Source: Tetrapyrgos nigripes (taxonomy: Eukaryota; Basidiomycota; Agaricomycetes; Agaricales; Campanellaceae). From it: 64,000 nt of DNA. The position numbers and the translations under genes were made by a program. The DNA lies in assembly GCA_013368315.1 (NCBI GenBank), contig JAACJM010000295.1:1-64000 (forward strand). The letters are read 5' to 3'. The notes beneath the pieces were generated by a model. That model was not told where the DNA came from. It made no database searches and worked only from the letters and a program-made list of their open reading frames with translations. Positions 54,401 to 64,000 of this stretch are shown in pieces. How positions within the stretch are numbered: the stretch's first letter is position 1; every line of letters starts with the position of its first letter.

Positions 54401-56050
54401 AAGATTCTAGCCCTGGACAATGAAGTTCTTTGCGCATTCCTCAATGAATGTATCAGAACTAAGCTGATTACCATCCAGGTAGCTATTGCAAAAAAGGGGA
54501 AGTCTGGCAGATGCATATTGTGCAGTAGGTCTAGAGAGCTGCCTCTTGAAATTCCTGTCCTTGTTGATTCACCTGCACAGCTACAAAGTTCTGGAAAAAA
54601 ACAATCTACTACCAGCCTTGCAAAATGGCTTTCAATCAAAATCCCACATGAATAACAATGCTTCTAAGGACTTTAATTGACAAAGCTATGGCAGAGGGGG
54701 ACACTCTGCATGTTGTCTTTCTGGATTCTCCAATGCATTTATATCAGCAGATCACTCCTTTCTCTGGCTGTGGATGCAAACTCTGGGACTTGCTGGTATC
54801 TACTTTGACTGGATACATATGTTGTATCAGAACATGTCATATGTGGTTTCACTCAATGGCATCATCTCAGACACATTCCAGGCAGGAATGGGTGTCTTAA
54901 TTGGTGATCCTTTATCTCTGACCCTTTGGATTATTCTCATGGCAGATTTCACTTTGCCCAAAGATCCAAATCATGTTGTGTTGATCCTTAATGTGCAGGT
55001 ATCACATTTAGAACATGCTGATGATGGTGTTCTTGTGTGTAAAAATCCCATTGGATTACAAAAACATCTGCGCTCTGCTTGGGTCTGGGGAGGAGATACC
55101 CAGCTACTGTTTCATGCACTAAAGTTAGTAGCAATGGTATTTGGGCCTATACCAAAATACCTGCCCCCTTTTAGCCTTGGTGGAACATCAATACCATTTA
55201 AAGCATCTCGTTGTTACATTGGGGTTGTAATCAAGTCAACAGCTTGCAACTACTTTGTAGATCACTACGAAAAGAAGGCAGAAACTGCTTGATTTACATC
55301 TAAACATGTATTCAGCATTGAATCCCTTATCAGGGCTAAGAGATTACCTCTAAAGATTAGCTAGTGGACTGTCATCTGATACATGGATGTGAGATCATGC
55401 CTGATGTGGACAAGGAAGCTTTGTACAAGGTTCACAAGGTTCAAAGGGCATTTTTACGGCCCCAACTTGCTACTAGCACCTTTGTTCACAGAGGTTGGTG
55501 TCTTGCCAATTGAGTACAGGTGTACTATTTTATGTCTGAAGTATCTAAGATATTTTTTGGAACTCCCTTCAGATAGATATGCACACATGGCTCTTAAAGC
55601 AAACATTGACATGGTCTACTCAAGTCAGCCCTGCTGGCTACAAGATCTACGCATAGCATTGAATAATCTCTCCCCACATTTACAGCTCCCAAGTAATCTT
55701 CAGACCATGCATGTAGAGGATATAGTTCAACTGCATAAACAAGTGTCAAGAATTGCGGACAAACACCTATCCTCAGAGATCCAGAGGATGTCTTGGACAT
55801 ACCTCCTTTGTGGTTGACTAGAACCACTGAAAGATGGGAAGTACATTCAGAGGACCTGGATGCTTTGTCACTATCTTGTCTTAGTTGAGCGATCACTGCT
55901 CTCTTTCTGGTAGACATGTATTTGCTGTGGCTTGACTTGGTTGGATGAAATATAATCTTCCAAGAGAGCAAAGGCTATGTCGCTTCTGCAAGGTATCTGT
56001 GGAGACTCCAGAACATGCTGCCCTACAGAGTCTGTCAGACTCACATACTG
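54401..56050 (+). pseudogene. LINE (non-LTR) reverse transcriptase remnant
   Basis: Fragments in order: LIDKAMAEGDTLHVVFLDSP (RT motif with Asp), LGLAGIYFDWIHMLYQNMSY, FQAGMGVLIGDPLSLTLW, LEHADDGVLVC (YADD motif changed to HADD). Then FHALKLVAMVFGP, a thumb-like region (VLPIEYRCTILCLKYLRYF), and finally RLCRFCKVSVETPEH, the Cys-rich C-terminal signature of agaric LINE ORF2. Several frameshifts and stops. The last fragment ends near 56050. Confidence 0.75.
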
Positions 56051-56490
56051 TTAGGGAATAGCATGGGTTGGTGGGTAAGTGGTGGGTCATGGGGACAGGG
56101 TATGGCAGGGACAGGGAGAGGTTGGCTTCTCTTGACCCACTCCAAACCCATGACCCACCAGACAGGTAAACTGATCCGCTGCCTGGATACTGCAAGGCCA
56201 CCAACAGCACAATTTTGGAGTAGTCTAATAGTTATTCCAGGTTTGTAAGTAGATAAATATCTAAACAAGACATTACCAGAGAAATGATAGGTATGCACGA
56301 AAAAATCCTTCATGATCAGTTCTTTCAACACCAAAGGAAAAATGTATCCTGATCCATGTATGCTGTCTTGTTGTTGTTACTCTAGCCACCTCCACCAACA
56401 TCGAGTGTGTTTTCAGCCAAGGCTGATTCCTTTTACCTGATATTTGCAACCCAGTTGCCTTTCAGCAGATTCTACATGTATTCTTGTTTG
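56051..56490. other. flank between the LINE remnant and the gypsy element
   Basis: It contains a short direct repeat GGTGGGT/GACCCACCA-type sequence near 56070-56160. No gene is seen. Confidence 0.35.
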
Positions 56491-56990
56491 TGTTATGAAT
56501 CGCCGCTCTATTCATCTCCCTATTTCATTTCTTAACTCCATGGACTATTATTCACTTTCATCATATTCCCATCATCATTCATCTTCCTTGTCTACGGTTA
56601 CCATCACTTGATCTAACATGTACATCACTTATCTCCTCCGATCCCTATCTCCATGGACATTCTCACCTATTCACTTACTCTCAATTCATTTCCTTTACAT
56701 ATATACCAAGGGGCTTGTAACTAGTTCGTTAGTCTGTTCACTTTGTCTCCACCCCGCTCTCAGTACAGTGCAGTGTTGAGCATAGTCTCGCCTCTATTAT
56801 TTCTCTACATCTCTTTTCCTTCTCTCGTCTCTTACATCTTGCCAATCTATCTTGTTCATTGTGTGACTTGGGTGGATAATTGCTAAGTGACAACGTCCTT
56901 GACACTTGAACAGACTCTCTTACACTCACCTCGCAAACAGAACCCGCAACCACTACAAACTCTTCCATTTTACCGGACTTTCATATTCCC
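56491..56990 (+). repeat. gypsy 5' LTR (right end uncertain)
   Basis: Matches the 3' LTR from its first base over the visible 252 bp with few differences. The right end cannot be fixed because the 3' copy is cut. A candidate primer-binding site TGGTGCCCCCAAGCCCA begins at about 57003, so the LTR may end just before it. Confidence 0.75.
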
Positions 56991-57182
56991 TATCTTTCCC
57001 CTATGGTGCCCCCAAGCCCATCAACACTACCCTGTGTGAGGAGCCTCACAGGTTAGCAGGCATGAACATCTCAAGGAGTTGTTGCACGAGGTCATCTTCT
57101 GTCTACACAGTTTTGAGACATAAAACCAGACTCGCTGATTCGAGTAGGGTGGTTTACCAACTCTGTAATTGAAATCCTAAAT

Positions 57183-57664
57183 CATACACACTGGCTCTCA
57201 ACTTCAAACCATTCCTTAACAACCTACAAATTCGACCCCCACCAAAATATTGTCACAGGATCGAAGATTCAGACAGCTTCGAAAACTACTCACAACAAGT
57301 CGAAAACGCTGCATTCAACAACCACTGGATTAAACTAAATAAGAGGATGTGGGACCTAGGTGAAGTAACCATCTTCAAATACCTCCAAATAAAGATATCC
57401 CCTGAAAACACAACCCCATGATACGTGGCAGTCATAGATACTTGTTATTTTGTCCAACTTGGAAACGCTATCATCCCTAGTTGGTTCAGTCACAACGACT
57501 ACGAGGACTGCGACATCTTAGAATACTGCCTTGAGGAGCACGAAGAATACCTCCAAACTCAAATCCCTAGAATAAACTACTACAATCGACTGGACAACTC
57601 TTGGGAAGACGTCTCTGAGAGTCAGTGGGATTACCTGTTCAACAGACCAGAGGATACCAACTAG
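57183..57664 (+). pseudogene. gypsy leader reading frame
   Basis: An open frame upstream of gag (LALNFKPFLNNLQIRPPPKY, then FNNHWIKLNKRMWDLGEVT) broken only by TGA at 57419. After it comes YVAVIDTCYFVQLGNAIIPS, ending RPEDTN and TAG. No known domain is recognised; it may be the N-terminal part of a gag-like protein or a separate accessory frame. Confidence 0.4.
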
Positions 57665-57665
57665 T

Positions 57666-59242
57666 GTGTGTCCAGAAGCAAAAACCCTAGAACTCAATCA
57701 TGATCACGCACTGCATCCCGAATCCCCAGTCGTATCTCCTCACCTATTGCCCTCGCCTGTATCCATTGACCCCACGCATATCACCCCCAATGACAGAAAG
57801 ACTACCACGTTTTGGCTAACCACCAGTGGGACAACTGTCAAAACAATCCGTGTCCATATCGACTCTCCATACACAATCGGGTTCTTACTCAAACAGAACT
57901 AGGATACAGTCTAGAACCCATACAATCATCTGGACAACACGAGGTACCAGAATCAACTCCCGAACCAGAACACCCACTCTCCCCTGTCGAAGCACAAAGT
58001 CCCCTTAGGAGATCTCCATCCGACAGTACACCCAGTGCTATCCAAGCACCCATATCCATTCCTCCCCATCGAATAATCGATCTTCAGAACATCCTCTCTA
58101 ACCTCGGAATGTTGGAACACAACGAACCCGCCTCAGCCACCGCTGCTGCAGGAGGAACAAACAGACCTCCCGCCAATGCCGATATCCTCTCTGACGATGA
58201 CCAACTCCCAAATAAAACCACGAAGGAAAGAGGATCGAAACCAGACAAGTTTACAGGAGAATGTAACTTGGTGAAAGACTGGTTAGCCGAGTTCAATAAC
58301 TACGTCTGACTTAACAAAGGAGTATACCCCACGGAAAACGAGAAAATAGCACTGTTTCTCACACTCTTCACTGGAGAAAGAGCAGGACGATGGGCTCACA
58401 ATATGATGGCGAAAATCCATGAAGAAGATGATGATTTCAGTGATAGCGACGAAGAGTATTGGAGCACCAACGAAGACTCATTGCTAGGGTCAAAGAAGAA
58501 GAAGAAGTGGATGTTGCGAGAAATAAAACAACAATTCCCCCATGACTTCAAGCCAATGTCCTGAAAGACGCAAGCACAAGCAAAAATAGAGGTCATAGGG
58601 ATGGAAGGAGCATTGGCAGATATAGATAGATACAATTCTGAATTTGAGTCATACACTAAAGATACTGGCTATAACAATGAAGCTTTAATGAAGTACTATC
58701 GAAAAGGGCTCCTGAGAGGATTGGCAGATTGAATTTCCTACCTACCATCCCAACCCAACATATGACTTGGGTAGAAAGGCAGACCGAGAAGGTTCTATGG
58801 AGTAAACAACGAGGGGAAGGAGAGCGACAGACCAAAGGATCACAGAAGGCAGGAGGGAGTCGAACGAGAAGCATGGAAGTACATAAATGCCTTCCAGAAC
58901 AATAACCCAGATGCATCCCCAAAAGTTAAATATCCACCTAAACTGACAAACGAGGAAAGGGAAAGAATGAAGAAAGAGGGACGATGCTTTGGTTGTCAAG
59001 GTCTAGGACATACTAGATTCAACTGCCCTACATTCCCTAGATGCAGCACGAGCAATTCAGACAACATGACAGGGAAACCTTCAATCGGGGCAACTACTAC
59101 TGAACCTTCACCCCCAGGAACCAATACCACCATGAAGGAGATTGCCGAAGAATTCACTGCCAAAGTCAGGGCGTTATCTGGGGAAGAAAAGGAGAAGGCA
59201 ACAGGCTACTTGAAGGACCTCATAACAGAATCAGATTTTTGA
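57666..59242 (+). pseudogene. gypsy gag
   Basis: It includes a Pro/Ser-rich N-terminal part (ESPVVSPHLLPSPVSIDP, changing frame near 57812-57902). Then SKPDKFTGECNLVKDWLAEF, the capsid-like core LNKGVYPTENEKIALFLTLF and WAHNMMAKI, a region before the knuckle (EREAWKYINAFQNNNPDA), and a CCHC zinc knuckle CFGCQGLGHTRFNCP at about 58985-59030. TGA stops at 58307, 58562, 58730 and 58763, and TAG at 58772, interrupt an otherwise continuous frame. It ends LKDLITESDF and TGA. Confidence 0.75.
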
Positions 59243-59279
59243 ATACCTCCCCTGTCACATCGTCAGGAGGAGGAATGTG

Positions 59280-62200
59280 GACATATATACCAGTAAAAAA
59301 TAGGCAATACACGAGCCTTATACCCTTTGTAAGCCACAATTCCCATCTAAGCTAAGAATCATGGCAATCACTCAGAATCGACTAGAAACGGAATTAATCA
59401 GTAAAATAACTGGACGAAAAATCGATGCAATCACTTTACTGGACAGCAGGGCAGAAGGAGTTATTATCAACAACACTTTTGCTCAAAAACATCACCTGAA
59501 TTGAATCCCCGTAGAAAAACCCTTCCCAGTACAAAATGTTGACAGATCCAAAAATGTTATGGGATGGGTGACACACTACACCATCCAAAAGTTACGGATC
59601 TATACACAAGATCAAAAATTGTATCACGAGGAAACTTCCAAATTTTATATTACAGACATCAGTAAACAAGATATCATTCTGGGAACCAACTGGCTAGAAC
59701 ACCACAACCCAGAAATCAACTGGGTGACCTCAGAAGCTAACTTGACGTGCTGTAATGATACCTGTGTGTTAGAGAACCCACCAGTTAAAATCAGAGCTAA
59801 GTCGAATATACATCCCACGAAACCAAGACAACCTGAAGTAGTTGATCCTAGAACATATCATTGGGAATACCAAGTGTTATACAAAGAACCTACAGGACCC
59901 TATAAACCAGTAGCACAGCCAAAGGTAGCGGGACAACAATGAAGATCACGGTCTTAGAACACTCGCTCGAAACTGATCGAATTAGGAGCACTGTTATCCT
60001 CAGAAGATACAACCGGACAATGGGAAGTTCCACACCAATGGAGTGAACTCGCCATGGAATATATCAACGTTCCAGAAAATGTCATCGGGAACCAAGCTGA
60101 GTATCTGAGCAGCTTTTACAAAAGCACAACAAATCACTGAAAACAAACCAACAACAGACCAACTGACATCACTGGAAGAACGAATCCCCAAACAATATCA
60201 CAATTACTTGCCAGTATTCGATAAAGAAACCTCAGAACGTCTACCCCAATGAAGCAGTTGGGACCATGCAATCAAACTACGAAAAGACTTTCAACCGCGA
60301 ACATGCAAAACATACCCTCTATCACCAAACAAACAAACCGAGTTAGACTCTTTCCTAGACGAAAGTCTCAAAAAAGGATACATTAAACCATCGAAGTCAC
60401 CCATGGCAAGTCCTTTCTTCTTCGTCAAAAAAAAGGATGGAAAACTATGACCATTACAGGACTACAGAGAGCTGAACAAGGGCACTATAAAGAACGCGTA
60501 TCCCTTACCACTTATCCCAGAGTTGATCGACAAACTCAAAAATGCACACGTATTCTCCAAAATCGACCTCTGATGGGGATATAACAATGTCCGAATCAAG
60601 GAAGGGGACGAATGGAAAGCCGCCTTCAAGACCAATCGGGGACTTTTTGAACCAACAGTCATGTTCTTTGGACTCATGAATTCACCTGCTACCTTCCAAG
60701 CAATGATGAATACAATCTTTAAGGATCTCATTGATCAAGGGAAGGTCATTATTTATATGGATGATATTCTCATATTCACCCATGATTTATCAGAACACCG
60801 TGAACTCGTACAAAAGGTGTTACAACGCTTATGGGACAACGACTTATATGCGAAGCCAGAAAAGTGCACTTTCGAAACTGATAAGGTCGACTTCCTGGGT
60901 CTTATCGTCTCCCACGACACCTTAGCAATGGACCCTGCTAAAGTAGCAGGAGTGATCAATTGGCCAACCCCAAAAACGGTAAAAGAAGTACAAGCATTCC
61001 TAGACGGTTCATCAAAGACTTTTCAAAAATCACACAACCACTGTTCAACCTAACCAAAAAGGATAACCAGTGGAGTTGGGGAGCAGCAGCAGAGGAGGTC
61101 TTTCAATCACTCAAAGCAGCCTTCACCTCCAGACCAGTCCTACTGATGCCCGATCATACCAAACCATATTGAGTAGAAGTTGACGCATCGGAATATGCAA
61201 CAGGGGGAATACTCATGCAAACTGGAGATGACAATCGAATCTCCAAGTCACTCTCCAAGACAGAACAAAACTATGATATCCACAACAAAGAGTTACTTGC
61301 GATCATACGGGCATTAGAAGCATGGCGACATTACCTGGAAGGAGCCCCACACTCCATTGAAATCTTGACTGATCATCACAACCTGATGAACTTCCAAACG
61401 GCTCCGAAACTTAGCTGACGACAGGCACGATGGGCACTGTTCCTGACACAATTTGAGTTCTCCCTAATTCATAAACCAGGAAGCCTTAACAAAGCTGATC
61501 CGTTATCCAGACGACCAGATCATTGGATCGGAATAGAAAATGACAATGCCAATAGAGTCCTACTTGACCCCAAGTTCTTCCATATCCGAGCAACCAGACA
61601 AGGAACTGTAACTGCCATAGGAGACGTGGAACTACGGCAAAGGATCAAAGAGTCCCCCAAAAGGGACCTCAAAGTAGTGAGTGCCCTCGACGTCATCCTA
61701 CAAAACGGACCACGGTCCCTGGTAAAAAATCTACAGGAATGGAACTACGAGGACGGGATCATATTGTTCCGTGGAAAAATATATGTCCCAGCCGACAACG
61801 ATCTCCGATGGGACATCGTAAAATTACACCACACTCTGGAAGATGTAAGACCTACAAACTAGTCAGCAGAGAATTCTGGTGGCCAGGGATGTCGGTATTC
61901 ATCAGAGACTACGTCAACAGTTGTGCCAAATGTCAACTAACAAAACCCAACAATAATCCAATCTGGGTCCCCTTGGTACCCACCAAAATTCCAGAACGAC
62001 CCTTCAGAACTATCACGACCGACTTCATCATGGATCTCCCCGAATGTAAAGGGTTCAATGCAGTACATATTGTCGTTGACAGGTCAACCAAAACCGTCAT
62101 TATATCGCCGTGCACAAAAACAATTGACAGTGACGGCACGGTTAACCTCCTGCTTGACCACACATGGCAGCGATATGGACCGTGGGATAAAATGATCTCT

Positions 62201-63076
62201 GACCGAGGACCACAGTTTGCTAGCAAAGTCATGGCCACGATCCACAAGAAGCTCGGAGTAAAATCAGCCCTGAGTACAGCTTATCACCTGCAGACAGACG
62301 GAGAATCGGAGCGATACAACCAAGAGCTAGAGCAATTCTTACGGGTCTTCTGCAATTACTGACAGGAAGACTGGGTAGACTACATACCATATGCAGAGTT
62401 CAGCCATAATACTAGAGTTCACTCAGCAACCAGGAAATCACCATTCGAACTCTTACACGGATATCAACTGTGATTCTTTCTGGCGTTCAACCTGACATCT
62501 AACTTACCAACAGTCGAAGAACGACTTGAAAACCTTAACTGACTCAGAGACGAGCTCAAAACCAGTCTATCTTCAGCAGCAGAAACCATGAAGACTCAGC
62601 ATGGGAACCACTCTATACCATGGATGGGGTACAAAGTTGGGGATAGAGTGTTACTCGATGGGAAAAATCTAAAAACGATGAGACCAAAAGCTAAGTTGTC
62701 TGATTGTCGTCATGGACCATTCAAAATCATTGAGAAAATCAGCGAGGTCAACTATAAGTTGAAATTACCAAAGACTTGGTGAATACACCCTGTCTTTCAT
62801 GCATCATTACTGTCACCATACGTTGAGACAGACGCACATGGGCCAAATTACCCCAAACCACCCGCGGAGTTACTGGATGCAGGTGAAGAATACGACGTAG
62901 AAAAAATACTGGACTCGAAGCCCACCAGGAATAGAAAGGGGACTCAATACCTGATCAAATGGTTGGACTACCCTGACTCTGAGAACTCTTGGGTTCCCAT
63001 GTCCAACCTGTCAAATGTAATGGACATGGTCGAGAAATTCCATCTGGAACACCCACGGGCGTATCGACACAAGTAG
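59280..63076 (+). pseudogene. gypsy pol (protease-RT-RNase H-integrase-chromodomain)
   Basis: The protease motif is LLDSRAEGVIINN (Gly of DSG changed to Arg). [19 protein letters not shown], the FGLMNSPATFQAMMN region, and IIYMDDILIFTHDLSEH at about 60750. RNase H: VEVDASEYATGGILM and TDHHNLMNFQ. Integrase: YVNSCAKCQL zinc finger, then ITTDFIMDLPE, ISDRGPQFAS and TDGESERYNQEL (D, D, E). Chromodomain: EYDVEKILDSK, YLIKWLDYPDSENSW. TGA stops at 59502, 60250, 60448, 60571, 61170, 61417, 62360, 62471, 62540 and 62780. Indels lie near 60112, 61010 (a deletion before RRFIKDF) and 61850. The chromodomain places it among chromoviruses, which target chromatin for integration. Confidence 0.9.
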
Positions 63077-63171
63077 ACAGCGTTTACTGTCAAATGTTAA
63101 CAAGGTCAGGTCCCCGTCCAATCAGAGAACGTCTTAATCATAAACACAACTGCATTCAACATTCCTGAACA

Positions 63172-63594
63172 ATGACCCTATCACTTCCTAATTCCTCTGA
63201 TATCATAGACCAAATAGCCACCATTCCCACCACCGCCCTCGCAGCCAACACCCAGACAACGACCACCACAGAATCATGGCAACCAGAGTGGTGGCAACAA
63301 TCCAATGGACAGCGTTGTACATACAGATGACGCTCTGGACGACGGTGTCGACTCCAAATAGGACACCCAGGAGAACACAATGGGGTCAAACAGTGTGCAT
63401 GGGGAGGAGAAGATGGAGGAAGGCGATGCAGATTGGGACAGGGACATAGGGCTAGATGTGTAGCTCACTGGACGTCTCTTTGGGCAGAACACAGGGGAAA
63501 CATCGGATGGGGAGATGCAACTATATGGGGGGCTCATGTCGTTGAACAGGATGAGGACAATGGATGGACTCAACCTCGGTCTGGGGATCAGTAA
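63172..63594 (+). pseudogene. extra gypsy reading frame with Cys/His repeats
   Basis: 140 codons between pol and the 3' LTR, starting MTLSLPNSSDIIDQIATIP, open except for TGA at 63328. It has a repeated Cys/His pattern: GQRCTYR, GRRCRLQIGHPGEHNGVKQC, GRRCRLGQGHRARCVAHW. The CxxxxGHxGxH spacing suggests metal binding. I do not recognise it as a standard gypsy domain. Confidence 0.5.
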
Positions 63595-63735
63595 TCAACC
63601 CTACTGGATGGGGGGATGTCACAGAGCCAGGGCCTGAGACCTGGCCAGACGAAGCAGAGTTAACGAGAAAGCTCTTCGAAAATTGGAAAAGGTATTGTGT
63701 TAATTGGCGTACGAGCTCCGGTGCAAGCTCGTCCT

Positions 63736-63748
63736 AAGGAGGGGGTAG
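63736..63748 (+). other. gypsy polypurine tract
   Basis: AAGGAGGGGGTAG immediately upstream of the 3' LTR. Confidence 0.65.
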
Positions 63749-64000
63749 TGTTACAAATTGCCGCTCTATTCATCTCCCTATTTCATTTCTTAACTCCATG
63801 GACTATTATTCACTTTCATCATATTCCCATCATCATTCATCTTCCTTGTCTACAGTTACCATCACTTGATCTAACATGTACATCACTTATCTCCTCCGAT
63901 CCCTATCTCCATGGACATTCTCACCTATTCACTCACTCTCAATTCATTTCCTTTACATATATACCAAGGGGCTGGTAACTAGTTTGTTAGTCTGTTCACT
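63749..64000 (+). repeat. gypsy 3' LTR, incomplete
   Basis: First 252 bp of the 3' LTR, matching 56491 onward with a handful of substitutions. It continues beyond the window. Confidence 0.92.

Larger units (their letters stand above)
56491..64000 (+). mobile_element. Ty3/gypsy chromovirus, decayed, 3' LTR cut by window end
   Basis: LTR starts at 56491 (TGTTATGAATCGCCGCTC) and 63749 (TGTTACAAATTGCCGCTC) are direct copies, nearly identical over the 252 bp visible. Between them lie a leader frame, gag with a CCHC knuckle, protease, RT, RNase H, integrase with a C-terminal chromodomain, a small extra frame and a purine tract. At least sixteen in-frame TGA codons, one TAG and several indels make it inactive. 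It extends past the window end. Confidence 0.93.

Noticed and set aside
57180..63600. UGA read as Trp or another amino acid in the gypsy element
   Set aside because: Several TGA codons fall where relatives have Arg, TGG is used normally for Trp, indels and a TAG are also present, and host genes here end on normal stops. CpG transition explains it more simply.

Overview
The window looks like nuclear DNA of a mushroom-forming basidiomycete (Agaricomycetes). The evidence is short 50-60 nt GT-AG introns, a GMC oxidoreductase and an F-box/LRR protein of agaric type, an NB-ARC/TPR STAND NTPase gene, and a dense, varied load of transposable elements: Ty1/copia, Ty3/gypsy chromovirus, LINE, Tc1/mariner, pogo-like, CACTA-like and several MITE-like foldbacks. 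All calls are from reading the sequence; no database search was run.

Layout. 1-9.7 kb: a GMC oxidoreductase gene on the minus strand. One of its introns (about 59 nt before insertion) carries a near-intact 7.07-kb copia element with 5-bp target duplications and LTRs that differ at two positions. 10.0-12.1 kb: an F-box/LRR-like gene. 12.1-16.9 kb: no convincing gene, but a foldback and decayed duplications. 17.0-18.3 kb: a three-exon small secreted protein gene followed by its decayed tandem copy. 18.7-20.6 kb: a multi-exon hypothetical gene on the minus strand. 21.4-23.7 kb: coiled-coil genes or fragments. 24.5-30.0 kb: a long, multi-exon, stop-riddled transposase-like gene with zinc-binding motifs at both ends. 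32.5-33.6 kb: a hypothetical gene with an in-frame stop. 36.1-40.1 kb: an NB-ARC/TPR gene with about fourteen nearly identical 40-residue repeats, two frame breaks and a hydrophobic C-terminal tail derived from a dispersed repeat. 42.0-43.6 kb: a Tc1/mariner-like element with about 420-bp inverted repeats. 45.6-46.0 kb: the C-terminal piece of an NmrA-like/epimerase gene. 47.7-53.7 kb: a nest in which a LINE RNase H region is interrupted by a 3.79-kb CACTA-like element, a 269-bp sibling MITE and a pogo-like deletion derivative. 54-56 kb: a decayed LINE reverse transcriptase. 56.5-64 kb: a Ty3/gypsy chromovirus whose 3' LTR runs off the window.

The most unusual object is the 48004-51794 element. 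It has TIRs starting CACTGG, a 3-bp TTA target duplication and about 0.76-kb inverted arms. Its centre is a 22-bp minisatellite that switches orientation at about 49465 and is open in several frames on both strands. Removing the element and one TTA copy restores the RNase H reading frame exactly. A nearby MITE with the same CACTGG terminus and a CTA duplication supports a mobile family. A second theme is stop codons: in the copia, gypsy and transposase-like genes almost all premature stops are TGA, mostly where relatives carry Arg. This fits CGA to TGA change by CpG deamination rather than codon reassignment.
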